A stretch of 64,000 nucleotides of DNA. It comes from Azophilus sp965215035 (GTDB lineage Bacteria; Pseudomonadota; Gammaproteobacteria; Pseudomonadales; Azotimanducaceae). The stretch spans positions 3,844,001 through 3,908,000 of the forward strand of contig OZ244040.1 of NCBI GenBank assembly GCA_965215035.1, read 5' to 3'. The position numbers were made by a program, and so were the translations under genes. The notes beneath the pieces were generated by a model. That model saw only the letters and a list, made by a program, of their open reading frames with translations. It was not told the origin of the DNA and did no database searches. This document shows, in pieces, positions 54,226 to 63,686 of the stretch (position 1 is its first letter; each line of letters opens with the position of its first letter).

Positions 54226-55590
54226 GTGGCGGATCTGGGCGCGATTTCACTGGTCCCCACGCTGTGCGTCTTCGCTCTCGCCATCGCCACCCGCCGGCCC
54301 ATCGAATCGCTGATTGCCGGGTCGCTGGTCGGCCTCGTTATCCTCCATGGCACAGGGTTCATCGGCGGCTTCGCCGAGACCTCGGTGCGGGTCATGACGG
54401 ATGCGGACGTGGCCTGGGTGATCCTGGTCTGCGGGTTCATGGGCGGACTCATCGGCGTGCTGATCCGCACCGGGTCTACGCGGGCCTTCACCGAGGCGAT
54501 GGGGCGGCGCGTCAGGTCGGCGAAGGGCGCGCTAGGTGCCACTTGGCTGCTCGGCATCTTCCTGTTCGTGGACGACTACCTGAATTCGCTCGCCGCCGGC
54601 TCCGCAATGCGCAAGCTCACCGACACCTACCGGGTGTCGCGCGAAAAGCTGGCCTATGTGGTTGACTCCACGGCGGCGCCCATCAGCGTCATCATTCCGT
54701 TCTCGACCTGGGGCGTGTTCTTCGCGGGGCTGATCGTCGCCAACGGCATCGCGCCCGAGGGCGAGGGGCTCGATGCCTACATCCACGCCATTCCCTACAT
54801 GCTCTATGCCTGGGTGGCCGTGCTGCTGGTACCGCTGGTCATTCTCGGCGTCATTCCGTCGCTTGGCGCCATGAAGGCCGCGGAGCAGCGTGCCGCCACC
54901 ACCGGCGAGACGGTGCCGCCGGACGCTGCGCACATCGAACAGGCCAATGAGTCCATTAAGCCGCGCGAAGACATTCCGCCGAGCCTCATTCTGTTCATTG
55001 CGCCCATGTTGCTGCTGGTGCTGGCCACGCTTTACTTCGACAAAGACTTCCTGATCGGCATCTATGTCACGCTCGGCTGCACGGCAGCCTATATCCTCGC
55101 CACCCGGATGATGAGCCTGCACGATACCTTCGACACCATCATCGACGGGTTCAAGACCATGATCGAGCCGCTCGGCGTACTGGTTGCGGCGTTCATCCTG
55201 AAGGATGTGAACGATGCCCTGGGCCTTGCCGAGTACGTTGTGGCGGCCATGCAGCCGCTGTTGACGGCCGAGTCGCTGCCCGCAGCCGTGTTCGCGTCCA
55301 TGGCCCTGGTGTCGTTCCTGACCGGGTCGAACTGGGGCGTGTTCGTCATCGTGCTGCCCATCGTCACCGCGCTGACCAACAACCTCGGCGCGGACATGAC
55401 GCTGGTCATCGGCGCCACGCTGTCGGCGAGCACCTTCGGCAGTCACGCCTGCTTCTATTCCGATGCCACAGTGCTCACCGCACAGGCGTCCGGATGCACG
55501 CCGATGCAGCATGCGCTGACCCAGATTCCCTATGCGCTGATCGCTGCGGCGGTCACGGTCGCGGGTTTCCTTGCGCTCGCGTACTGGTAG
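54226..55590 (+). CDS. NhaC-family Na+/H+ antiporter-like transporter
   Basis: This 454-residue polytopic protein has about eleven to twelve membrane helices and belongs to the NhaC ion-transporter superfamily. Typical segments are IFLFVDDYLNSLAAGSAMRK with charged residues inside a helix, DSTAAPISVIIPFSTWGVFF, and SFLTGSNWGVFVIVLPIVTA with its helix-breaking GSNWG motif. NhaC-type proteins exchange Na+ and H+, and relatives move malate/lactate or amines. The central loop (AAEQRAATTGETVPPDAAHI) is hydrophilic. The start is GTG 54226. Lying between a receptor and a cupin/flavoprotein operon, it may exchange an organic substrate; Na+/H+ exchange is the safer call. Confidence 0.85.
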   Translation: MADLGAISLVPTLCVFALAIATRRPIESLIAGSLVGLVILHGTGFIGGFAETSVRVMTDADVAWVILVCGFMGGLIGVLIRTGSTRAFTEAMGRRVRSAKGALGATWLLGIFLFVDDYLNSLAAGSAMRKLTDTYRVSREKLAYVVDSTAAPISVIIPFSTWGVFFAGLIVANGIAPEGEGLDAYIHAIPYMLYAWVAVLLVPLVILGVIPSLGAMKAAEQRAATTGETVPPDAAHIEQANESIKPREDIPPSLILFIAPMLLLVLATLYFDKDFLIGIYVTLGCTAAYILATRMMSLHDTFDTIIDGFKTMIEPLGVLVAAFILKDVNDALGLAEYVVAAMQPLLTAESLPAAVFASMALVSFLTGSNWGVFVIVLPIVTALTNNLGADMTLVIGATLSASTFGSHACFYSDATVLTAQASGCTPMQHALTQIPYALIAAAVTVAGFLALAYW

Positions 55591-55670
55591 GATTTCGTGC
55601 CAGTGCCAGCGTTCCGAAAAGAGCCAGCGGGCGCATGAACAGGAGCAACAGCAGAACAGGGAGCAAAGCG

Positions 55671-56129
55671 ATGAAAAATACAATGAAAAAGGGCTGCGCG
55701 GCACCGCTGGCGGCCATGGCCGTCGTGTTTGCCGCTGCCGCCGGTGAGCAGGCGACCGTAGTTCCGGCGAAGATCGGCAAAAGCGAATTGGCGGGCGGCA
55801 TTTTCGAGCGTGAGGACACCACCGAGACGGTGCATGAGAACGGCAACACCACGCTCGATGTCACCACGCTGCTGTCAAGCGATGGAAAGTTCGCATCCGG
55901 CATGTATCGATCCGGCAAGGTCCGCTTCGACCTCGAGGAACCCTACGGGGTGGATGAGTTCATGTACTTCCTGGAAGGCGGCGTGACCCTGACTTCCACG
56001 GATGGAACCGTGCAGACGATCAATGCCGGCGAGGCGGTCACCATTCCCAAGGAGTGGACGGGCACCTGGGATACCGACGGCTACACCAAGATCTGGGTGA
56101 TCTACTCCGCCGACGGATCAGGCCTTTGA
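55671..56129 (+). CDS. Secreted cupin (DUF861/EutQ-like)
   Basis: The 152-residue protein has a likely Sec signal peptide (MKNTMKKGCAAPLAAMAVVF, then AAAAGEQA) and a single cupin domain of the (S)-ureidoglycine aminohydrolase-like group: VDEFMYFLEGGVTLTSTDGT and GEAVTIPKEWTGTWDTDGYT with the typical small barrel. The usual metal-binding histidines are not evident, so a role in binding rather than catalysis is possible. AGGGAGC lies 6 bp before the ATG. It is 47 bp upstream of a Tat-exported flavoprotein, so both are probably co-expressed and meet in the periplasm. Confidence 0.8.
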   Translation: MKNTMKKGCAAPLAAMAVVFAAAAGEQATVVPAKIGKSELAGGIFEREDTTETVHENGNTTLDVTTLLSSDGKFASGMYRSGKVRFDLEEPYGVDEFMYFLEGGVTLTSTDGTVQTINAGEAVTIPKEWTGTWDTDGYTKIWVIYSADGSGL

Positions 56130-56176
56130 ACCGGCGCCCCGGCCCGCCCCGAACGGGCCAGCAACAGGAGGAGCAC

Positions 56177-58060
56177 ATGACGCGAAACATCACTAGGCGC
56201 GACTTTCTCAATGGAGCCGCACTCGCATTGGCGGCCGGGGCGACGCTTGCCCCGCGCGATCTGCTGGCGCTGGAGGCGGGTGCTGCGCGTCCCCTTGGCT
56301 CCAACTACTACCCCCCGGCACTCACCGGCATGCGCGGCAGCCACGACGGCTCGTTCGAAGTCGCCCATGCCCTGGCGTGGCGCGGCGAGTCGCCCACCCA
56401 CTACAGGCTGCTGGACGAGCGCTACGACCTAGTGGTCGTCGGTGCGGGCCTGAGCGGCTTGGCGGCGGCCTACCTGTACCGCCAGCAGTTCGGGCCGGAC
56501 AGCCGGATCCTCATTCTGGACAACCACGACGATTTCGGCGGCCACGCCCGGCGCAATGAATTCCACGCCGACGGCCGCATGCTGCTTGGCGTCGGCGGCA
56601 GCCTCAATCTGGAGCACCAGAATTTCAGCGACACCGTGCATCGCGTGCTCCGGGAGCTCGGCGTCGATCTTGAGAAGCTCGAGGCCGCGTGCGAGCCCGG
56701 CTACTTCATATCCGATCCGCTCGCAGACGTGGGTTACTACCTGAACGCCGAGCATTACGGGCAGGACCGCATCGTGCAAGGCGGCTCGGCTAGCGCCTGG
56801 CTCGGCGGCGGCGACCATCGGGCGCTGGTGGATGCGCTCGGTCTGCCCGGCGATCAGCGGCAGCGGCTGCTGGCCCTGATCGAAGGGGAAAAGGACCTGT
56901 TGGACGAACTCTCACTAGCCGAAACGAAGCGTTACATCGACACCACCTCCTACGAGGAATTTCTCATCAGCCGCGCCGGGCTAACACCCGCCACCATCGC
57001 CTTGTTTGAACCCATGCCGAGGCTCATCTATGGCTTGGGAACGGAGTGCATCTCGGTAACGGAGGCGTTGATGTTCGGCCTGCCCGGCCTCAAGAGCCTA
57101 GGGTTCACGGGATCACTGATTGGCGAGCTGTTCGCCTTTGCCAGCGAGGGCGTGCGCTATCCCATGTTCCCCGACGGCAATGCCTCGGTGGCCCGCCTGC
57201 TGGTGCGCAACCTGATTCCCGAGGTCGCCCCCGGCAACACCATGGAGGACATCGTGGCTGCCCGGTTCGACTACAGCCGGCTGGACCGCCCCGAGTCACC
57301 GGTTCGCCTGCGCCTGAACAGCACTGCGGTCAAGGCCGCCAATGTCGAAGGCGGGGTGGAGGTCGCCTATGTAGAGGGTGGCAAGGCCTACACCGTGCGC
57401 GCCGGGCACTGTGTCCTGGCCTGCTACAACGGCATCATTCCGCACCTGTGCCCCGAATTGCCCGAATCGCAGAAGGAAAACCTCAAGTACGCCGTCAAGA
57501 CGCCTTTCGCCATGGCCAGTGTCCTGCTGCGTAGCGGCGCTGCCGTCAATGCCTCCGGAGTCGCCCAACACTTTTGCCCGGGCAGCTTCTTTGCAGCGGT
57601 TAGTCAAGCACCGCCAGTGAGCCTAGGTGGATACCGGGGCGGCAGCAAGGGCGACGAACCCATGGTGCTGTGGATGGCTCACATGCCGGCGCCCCAAAAC
57701 AACGGCAGCCAAAACGCCCGCGACCTGTATCGTCTAGGCCAGCACCGCCTGTACACGACCCCCTTTTCGGCCTACGAAGCTGAGGTCGCGAACCAGTTGT
57801 CCGCCATGTTCGGCCCCAAGGGCTTTGCTGCCGACCGCGACATCGAGGCGATCACGGTGAATCGCTGGTCGCACGGCTACGCCTACGAATACCTGGGCCT
57901 GTACGACCCCGATTGGGACGACGGCCAAGCCCCCCACGAGTTGGGCCGAAAGCCGCTCGGCCGCATCAGCATCGCCAACTCCGACGCCGAGGGCTCCGCC
58001 TACCTGCACGCGGCGATCGATGCCGCCGCCCGCGCCTTAGACGAACTCCCGGCAGGCTGA
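56177..58060 (+). CDS. Tat-exported FAD oxidoreductase, spermidine dehydrogenase-like, paralogue 2
   Basis: The 627-residue product opens MTRNITRRDFLNGAALALAA (Arg7-Arg8, Tat signal) and has an AGGAGGAGCAC ribosome binding site just before ATG 56177. FAD motif DLVVVGAGLSGLAAAYLYR and LDNHDDFGGHARRNEF follow. Conserved blocks are PPALTGMRGSHDGSFEVAHA, RLNSTAV and TVNRWSHGYAYEY. The middle of the protein (residues about 170-330) diverges most from paralogue 1 and contains EPGYFISDPLADVGYYLNAE, suggesting another substrate. It is downstream of the cupin gene and upstream of a DUF4143 remnant. Confidence 0.85.
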   Translation: MTRNITRRDFLNGAALALAAGATLAPRDLLALEAGAARPLGSNYYPPALTGMRGSHDGSFEVAHALAWRGESPTHYRLLDERYDLVVVGAGLSGLAAAYLYRQQFGPDSRILILDNHDDFGGHARRNEFHADGRMLLGVGGSLNLEHQNFSDTVHRVLRELGVDLEKLEAACEPGYFISDPLADVGYYLNAEHYGQDRIVQGGSASAWLGGGDHRALVDALGLPGDQRQRLLALIEGEKDLLDELSLAETKRYIDTTSYEEFLISRAGLTPATIALFEPMPRLIYGLGTECISVTEALMFGLPGLKSLGFTGSLIGELFAFASEGVRYPMFPDGNASVARLLVRNLIPEVAPGNTMEDIVAARFDYSRLDRPESPVRLRLNSTAVKAANVEGGVEVAYVEGGKAYTVRAGHCVLACYNGIIPHLCPELPESQKENLKYAVKTPFAMASVLLRSGAAVNASGVAQHFCPGSFFAAVSQAPPVSLGGYRGGSKGDEPMVLWMAHMPAPQNNGSQNARDLYRLGQHRLYTTPFSAYEAEVANQLSAMFGPKGFAADRDIEAITVNRWSHGYAYEYLGLYDPDWDDGQAPHELGRKPLGRISIANSDAEGSAYLHAAIDAAARALDELPAG

Positions 58061-58158
58061 GCCCGGTCGTCTCGAAAAAAGAAGCAGCAAGGGGCTTGGT
58101 TGATAATCGCCCAAGCTGTGGGCAATAATCGCCAACTTGGCTGAGCGGCAGCACCGAG

Positions 58159-58476
58159 TTGACCGGTGCCCACTTGGAAAATCTGGTGCTCGTGGACCTG
58201 CTGGTGTGGCGAGAGGGCCAGATACCCAAGCCTGAAGTGCTCTACTGGCGCACCACCACCGATCACGAGGTAGACTTCGTGATCGAATCCGGAGACCGCC
58301 TGCTGGCCATTGAGGTGAAAGCCGGCGCTCCAGGGTACGCGCATACAACCGGGCTCCGGTTGTTTCGAGAGGAATACGCCGATCGATTCGCCGGCGGTCT
58401 GCTCTTGCACGGCGGCAACGAGATCGTGCAAATGAGCGACGGAATCCTCGCTGCGCCTTGGTGGCGAATACTGTGA
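58159..58476 (+). pseudogene. C-terminal fragment of a DUF4143 ATPase
   Basis: The 105-residue frame matches the C-terminal, PD-(D/E)xK-like domain of AAA ATPases with DUF4143: TGAHLENLVLVDLLVWRE, YWRTTTDHEVDFVIESGDRL and LAIEVKAGAPGYA. The ATPase domain (about 250 residues) is absent, and homology continues slightly upstream of this start to near 58135. It is a remnant of a mobile ATPase gene, probably non-functional. Confidence 0.75.
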
Positions 58477-58665
58477 CAGAAGCCCGGCGCACCTGGATTC
58501 ATCCGTTCAAAGGGCTTACCACCGTGCTCGGCAATGCGGCTGTCACGACCGGCGGCGTTCGAAGCCGCGATGCCATACTGCTCAACCTATACGGTAGGAT
58601 GACCTTTACCTGCGCTCGCCACTAAACTGCTCGGCACGCGCTTAATCGACGTTTGGCTGAAAGCC

Positions 58666-59607
58666 ATGAGCAATGACCTGAACGAAGTGCTCAAACGGGG
58701 CGTCTTGAACAAGTGGGGGCTGTTCTGGCTGGTCACCGCGCCGATTTCCGCCGCCATGATCGTCGCCATGACGCTCAAGGACTTAGGCCACGGCCCTGGC
58801 GTTTCCTCCATGATCCAGCTTTCTGTCCGCTGCGCCGTGCCCTGGCTGTACATCGCCTTTGCCGCATCCGCCCTGCAAGTGCTGTTTCCCGGGCATTTCA
58901 GCCGCTGGCTGCTGCGCAACCGCAAGTATTTCGGCCTCTGCTTCGCCGCAGCCATGGCTTGGCAGGGGTTCTTTATTCTCTGGATGGTCACCGTCCACAC
59001 CGACTACTACGTCAACGAGGTGTATGTGCTGCGCGATGCCATCGAGGGTGTGGCCGGCTACGCCTTTCTGCTCGCCATGACGGTGACCTCCTTCCCCAAG
59101 GGCCGCCGACTCCTGAAACCGAAGCAGTGGCGCATCCTGCACCTTAGCGGCATCTACTTCCTGTGGGCCTACGCCTTTAGCGTCTATTGGTGGTCGCTGT
59201 TCTACTACTCGAACCCCGTTCCGCTCGACTACATTTTCTACTGTGCCGGCCTTGCCGCCTGGGTGCTGCGCGCCGCCGCCTGGCACCGCAAGCGGGCCAA
59301 GGCTGCGGCAAGGAAATCCCTGGACAGCATCGCGCACCCGCTGGCCGGGGCGGTCGGCGTTGCGCTCATCGGCATTGGCCTGGTCGCCGCCGGCATCGGT
59401 TCAGTGTTGCGAGGGATTACGGATCAGTACTTTTACGGCTACAGGCTCACCGAATTGCCGGAACTCTATCTTCCGTACTGGCCCTTTGAACCCTTCCTGG
59501 CGCTGGCCGTCATCGGCATCGGCGTTTACCTGCTGCGCCTAGGCGGGCGTGCGGCGGGCAAGGGCGCCGCCCCCGGCGGCGGTGCCGGCGAGGTGGTCAG
59601 CGCCTGA
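58666..59607 (+). CDS. Ferric-reductase-like transmembrane protein
   Basis: The 313-residue protein has about eight hydrophobic segments and resembles the ferric-reductase-like (FRD/YedZ) membrane fold. Candidate haem ligands are His111 (ILWMVTVHTDYY) and His159 (QWRILHLSGIYFLW). The topology run LQVLFPGHFSRWLLRNRKYF then AMAWQGFFILWM is typical of this group. FRD proteins pass electrons from quinols or NAD(P)H through haem b to periplasmic acceptors such as MsrP or metal ions. Here no MsrP-like molybdenum enzyme is near, and Tat-exported flavoproteins flank it. It could take electrons from, or give them to, these enzymes; that pairing is inference. The C-terminal tail is Gly/Ala-rich. Confidence 0.75.
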   Translation: MSNDLNEVLKRGVLNKWGLFWLVTAPISAAMIVAMTLKDLGHGPGVSSMIQLSVRCAVPWLYIAFAASALQVLFPGHFSRWLLRNRKYFGLCFAAAMAWQGFFILWMVTVHTDYYVNEVYVLRDAIEGVAGYAFLLAMTVTSFPKGRRLLKPKQWRILHLSGIYFLWAYAFSVYWWSLFYYSNPVPLDYIFYCAGLAAWVLRAAAWHRKRAKAAARKSLDSIAHPLAGAVGVALIGIGLVAAGIGSVLRGITDQYFYGYRLTELPELYLPYWPFEPFLALAVIGIGVYLLRLGGRAAGKGAAPGGGAGEVVSA

Positions 59608-59664
59608 CGCACCCGGCACGCGCCTGTAAAGCCGAATGTCCTCGCAAGCCCAAGCCAACAGACC

Positions 59665-61548
59665 ATGAACGCCCGCGACAGGGAACTCGGCATGAACGCG
59701 GCCATCACGCGCCGCGACTTCCTAGGCGGCACCGGCATCGCCATTGGCACCGCGCTGCTGCCGCATGCCGCGCAGGCCAGGGATGTCGGTACCCAAGACC
59801 TTTCTGGCTACTACCCGCCGGCGCTGACCGGAATGCGCGGTTCGCACCCAGGTTCCTTTGAAATCGCCCACGCGTTGCGCGACGGGGCAAGCTGGACGGG
59901 GGCAAGCACCGGCGAGCACTTTGACCTGGTGGTGGTCGGCGGCGGCATCAGCGGGCTGGCGGCCGCCTACTTCTACCGCGAAGCCATGGGCGCATCCGCC
60001 AAAATCCTCGTCCTGGACAACCACGACGACTTCGGTGGCCACGCCAAGCGCAATGAGTTCCAGATCGACGGCCGCCTGATGATCGGTTATGGCGGCACCA
60101 TGCTGCTGGAAGCGCCGGGCGGCTATCCGCCGGTGGCGAAACGCCTCATCCGCCAACTCGGCATAGACCCGAAGCGCTTCTACTCGGCTTATCACCACGA
60201 CCTCTACGCCTCGTTGGGGCTCTCGCGCGGCACCTTTTTCGACAAGGCCGCGTTCGGCACCGATCACCTCGCCATCGGCAGCCTGAACGACCCGAAGGTC
60301 TTAGCGGGCCTGCCGCTGTCCGCGGCGGGCAAGGCCGATCTGGCACGCCTGTATGCCGACCAGCGCAACTACCTTGAGGGCATGACGCCGCAGGCGCAGA
60401 TCGACTACCTGGCCCGCACCGACTATCGAACCTACCTGAAGAACAGGGCCCACATTGGCGATGAAGCCCTGCGCGCCATCGAGTCGCTGCCCCACGGCGT
60501 GTGGAACATCGGCATCGATGCGTTGCCGGCACGCACCGCCTGGAGCAGCGAGTACCCGGGGTTCGGCAACCTCGACCTCGACATCTACGACGACTCGGAG
60601 TGGGTGGACGAACCCAACATCTTTCACTTTCCTGACGGCAACGCGACCGTTGCCCGGCTCTTGGTGCGCGCCATGATTCCCCGCTCGGCACCCGGGGACA
60701 ACATGGAAGACATCGTCACCGCCCGCTTCGACTACGGCAAACTCGATGACCCCGCTTGCCCGGTGCGCATCCGCCTGAACAGCACCGCGGTGCGCGTGCG
60801 CCACATCGGTGATGCGCCCACCAATCCACTGGAAGTTACCTACGTGCGCGGCGGCGGGGCAAGCACCGTTACCGGCAGCCAAGTGGTGATGGCCTGCTAC
60901 CACGCCGTCATTCCCCTGCTCTGCCCAGAAATGCCGGAAGCGCAGCGGGCGCTGCTCGGCAGTTCCCTGCGCTCACCCCTGGTCTACACCAACGCCCTGA
61001 TCCGCAACTGGCGAAGTTTCGTCGAACTGGGCCTGCACCGTGCGCGGTGCGCCGGCAGCTTCCAGTACCGCGTCGCCCTCGACTACCCGGTGAGCCTCGG
61101 CGACTACGCCTGCCCCAAGAATCCAGACGAGCCCATATTGGTGCATATGATCCGCGCGCCCCTGCAACCGGGCCTCAGTGCCCGCGAACAGTTCCTCGCC
61201 GGCAAGCGGGAACTGCTGGCCATGCCCTTCGAGACCTTCGAACGCAACACCCGGGACCAGCTAAACCGGTTGCTCGGCGACGGCGGCTTCGATGCGGCGC
61301 GGGACATTGCGGCGCTCACCGTCAACCGATGGCCGCACGGGTACGCCTACGGATACGATCGGGAAACGGACCAGGTCGCGTTCGAGCCGAGTCAGTGGCC
61401 GGAAGCAAAGCGCCACTGGAAACGCGCCAGCCAGCCATTCGGAAACATCTCCATCGCCGCCACCGACGCCGCCTCCAATGCCATGACCGAAGCCGCGATC
61501 GAAGAGGCTTACCGTGCCGTATCCGAATTGTCCACGAGCGCCCGGTGA
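59665..61548 (+). CDS. Tat-exported FAD oxidoreductase, spermidine dehydrogenase-like, paralogue 3
   Basis: The 627-residue product has the fuller N-terminus DRELGMNAAITRRDFLGGTG (Arg16-Arg17), which also occurs in annotated SpdH proteins. FAD site: DLVVVGGGISGLAAAYFYR and LDNHDDFGGHAKRNEF. Conserved blocks: PPALTGMRGSHPGSFEIAHA, RLNSTAV and TVNRWPHGYAYGY. It starts 57 bp after the ferric-reductase-like gene, and paralogue 4 begins 64 bp after its end, so the three form a tight plus-strand operon. It is closest in overall layout to paralogue 4. The cofactor-binding residues are intact, so an active periplasmic dehydrogenase is expected. Confidence 0.87.
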   Translation: MNARDRELGMNAAITRRDFLGGTGIAIGTALLPHAAQARDVGTQDLSGYYPPALTGMRGSHPGSFEIAHALRDGASWTGASTGEHFDLVVVGGGISGLAAAYFYREAMGASAKILVLDNHDDFGGHAKRNEFQIDGRLMIGYGGTMLLEAPGGYPPVAKRLIRQLGIDPKRFYSAYHHDLYASLGLSRGTFFDKAAFGTDHLAIGSLNDPKVLAGLPLSAAGKADLARLYADQRNYLEGMTPQAQIDYLARTDYRTYLKNRAHIGDEALRAIESLPHGVWNIGIDALPARTAWSSEYPGFGNLDLDIYDDSEWVDEPNIFHFPDGNATVARLLVRAMIPRSAPGDNMEDIVTARFDYGKLDDPACPVRIRLNSTAVRVRHIGDAPTNPLEVTYVRGGGASTVTGSQVVMACYHAVIPLLCPEMPEAQRALLGSSLRSPLVYTNALIRNWRSFVELGLHRARCAGSFQYRVALDYPVSLGDYACPKNPDEPILVHMIRAPLQPGLSAREQFLAGKRELLAMPFETFERNTRDQLNRLLGDGGFDAARDIAALTVNRWPHGYAYGYDRETDQVAFEPSQWPEAKRHWKRASQPFGNISIAATDAASNAMTEAAIEEAYRAVSELSTSAR

Positions 61549-61612
61549 ACATCCTCTGCATCCTGTATGGGAGTCGGCGTGCGGCACCTAGGCGCGGCGG
61601 GCCTGCCAGGTC

Positions 61613-63529
61613 GTGAAACCAGGCGACCGCGACCTGGGCATGGACCGCGGCATAACGCGGCGCGACATCCTGCATGGCATGGGTGCCCTGGCAGCCGCGG
61701 GTCTGATGCCCGCAAAGTTGTCCGCCGCCGGGGCCCGGGCCAATGCAGACACCCCAGCACCCCCCTATCCTCCGGCACTTGCCGGTTTGCGTGGCAGCCA
61801 TGCCGGTTCCTTCGAGGTCGCCCACGAACTGGCCCGGCAAGGCAGGCGCGACTGGGGCCCCGTGGTCGAGCGGGACGCTCGCGACTACGACCTGATCATC
61901 GTCGGCGCGGGCATCAGTGGCCTGGCGGCCGCACACTTTTACCTTAAGGAGCATCCGCATGCCCGCCTGCTCATACTGGACAATCACGACGACTTCGGCG
62001 GCCACGCGAAACGCAACGAGTTCCGGGTTGGGGGGCGCAAACTAATCGGCTACGGCGGCTCCCAGTCGCTGGAGGCACCGGCAACCTACGCGGCGGCTTC
62101 GAAGGCGCTGCTCGCCGATCTCGACATCGACCTCGACTACTTTCACAGGGCCTACGACCAGGACTTCTTTCGTCGGCATGGGCTTGGTGGCGCGGTTTTC
62201 TTCGACAAGGCCGGTTGGGGGGTCGACCGGATGGTCCACTACGACTTAGGCCGCCTAGGCTACACCCTACCGCTGGCAAGGCACCGGGGCTCGGTTAAGG
62301 CGGCGGTCGAAGCCATGCCGATGCCGCGGCCGGCCCGCGATCAGATGCTCGCCCTGCTAACCTCCACCGACGATGTTTTTCCCGGCCTTACCGTTGAGGA
62401 ACGCCTGGAAGTGCTCGGCAGCATCAGCTATCGCAGCTATATCAGCGACAAACTCGGCATCAGCGAGCCTGAGGTATTCGCGGCGCTGCAGCCACTGACC
62501 ACCGATCTCGGCGCCGATATCGCGGCCGTGCCGGCAATCGACGCGCTCTACTACACCGGCCTGCCCGGCTACCAAGCCTCCGGCCTGCCCGACTGGGATG
62601 ACGAAGAGCCCTATATTCACCACTTTCCGGACGGCAATGCCGCCATTGCCCGCCTGCTGGTGCGGCGGATGATCCCGGATGCGGCACGGGGTTCGACCAT
62701 GCGGGACATCGTGCTCGCAGACTTCGACTACGGCAAACTGGATGTTGCCGGCGCACCGGTTCGGCTCCGACTGAACAGCACGGCAGTGAACGTCCGTCAT
62801 GACGGAGCGCCTAAGTCCGCAAAACGCGTACTGGTCGACTACGTGCGCCAAGGCCGTCACGGGCAGGCGAGTGCGAAGCATTGCCTACTGGCGTGTTACA
62901 ACGCGATCATTCCCTTCCTTTGTCCAGACATGCCCGCCCGGCAACGGCAAGCGCTGTCGAACAGCCTCAAGCTACCCGTGCTGTACACCAACGTCGCGCT
63001 GAACAATTGGCGCGCCTGGAAGGCATCCGGAGTCGGGGCGGTCTCCGCACCAAGCAGCTATCACGTCAATGCCATGCTCGATTTCCCGGTCGACATGGGC
63101 GGCTACGAATTCGCCGGCGGGCCGGAAGACCCGGTCATCGTACACATGGAGCGCTTTCCGCACCGGCCGAACGCAGGCTTGTCAAAGCGCCAACAGGCAC
63201 CCCTCGGGCGCCATGAAATGCTGGCGACACCGTTCGCAACCATCGAGCGGAACACGCGCGAGCAGCTTGCAGCCATGTTTTCCCACGCCGGGTTCGACCC
63301 GGCCCGCGACATAGAGGCCATCACGGTAAACCGGTGGCCACACGGCTACGCGACGCGGGACTGGCTGGAGGACGATTACTACGACGATGACGACGACCCG
63401 CGCTACTGGTACGTGCGGGGCCGGCAATCCTTCCAGCGTATCGTCGTCGCCAATGCCGATGCCGGTGCCGAGGCGACGGTGGACATGGCCATCGTCCAGG
63501 CGCACCGCGCCGTGCAGGAACTCGGTTGA
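61613..63529 (+). CDS. Tat-exported FAD oxidoreductase, spermidine dehydrogenase-like, paralogue 4
   Basis: The longest paralogue (638 residues), starting from GTG 61613 with DRDLGMDRGITRRDILHGMG (Arg16-Arg17 Tat motif). FAD motifs are DLIIVGAGISGLAAAHFYLK and LDNHDDFGGHAKRNEF. The first conserved block reads PPALAGLRGSHAGSFEVAHE, slightly diverged, and the end keeps TVNRWPHGYAT followed by an unusual acidic Asp/Tyr-rich insertion (WLEDDYYDDDDDPRYWYVRG) that paralogues 1-3 lack. That loop may bind a metal or a cationic substrate. It is the last gene of the flavoprotein operon, about 160 bp from rsmI on the other strand. Confidence 0.87.
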   Translation: MKPGDRDLGMDRGITRRDILHGMGALAAAGLMPAKLSAAGARANADTPAPPYPPALAGLRGSHAGSFEVAHELARQGRRDWGPVVERDARDYDLIIVGAGISGLAAAHFYLKEHPHARLLILDNHDDFGGHAKRNEFRVGGRKLIGYGGSQSLEAPATYAAASKALLADLDIDLDYFHRAYDQDFFRRHGLGGAVFFDKAGWGVDRMVHYDLGRLGYTLPLARHRGSVKAAVEAMPMPRPARDQMLALLTSTDDVFPGLTVEERLEVLGSISYRSYISDKLGISEPEVFAALQPLTTDLGADIAAVPAIDALYYTGLPGYQASGLPDWDDEEPYIHHFPDGNAAIARLLVRRMIPDAARGSTMRDIVLADFDYGKLDVAGAPVRLRLNSTAVNVRHDGAPKSAKRVLVDYVRQGRHGQASAKHCLLACYNAIIPFLCPDMPARQRQALSNSLKLPVLYTNVALNNWRAWKASGVGAVSAPSSYHVNAMLDFPVDMGGYEFAGGPEDPVIVHMERFPHRPNAGLSKRQQAPLGRHEMLATPFATIERNTREQLAAMFSHAGFDPARDIEAITVNRWPHGYATRDWLEDDYYDDDDDPRYWYVRGRQSFQRIVVANADAGAEATVDMAIVQAHRAVQELG

Positions 63530-63686
63530 GTGCGCTCCGGGAGGCGTATCGGCAACTCCGCAGCCTAAGAGTCAGTTGGCTGGAGTTGAATCCAACCGCC
63601 ATCGTTCACCAACCGCCCCGGCCACTCTGTAGACGCAAGATGAAGCAATCATCCTCGTGGTTAGCACAGGCCGCGCTGGATGCGGG

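Noticed and set aside
58159..58476. Independent small nuclease gene
   Set aside because: Homology begins mid-domain and covers only the C-terminal part of DUF4143 ATPases, so it is a remnant.
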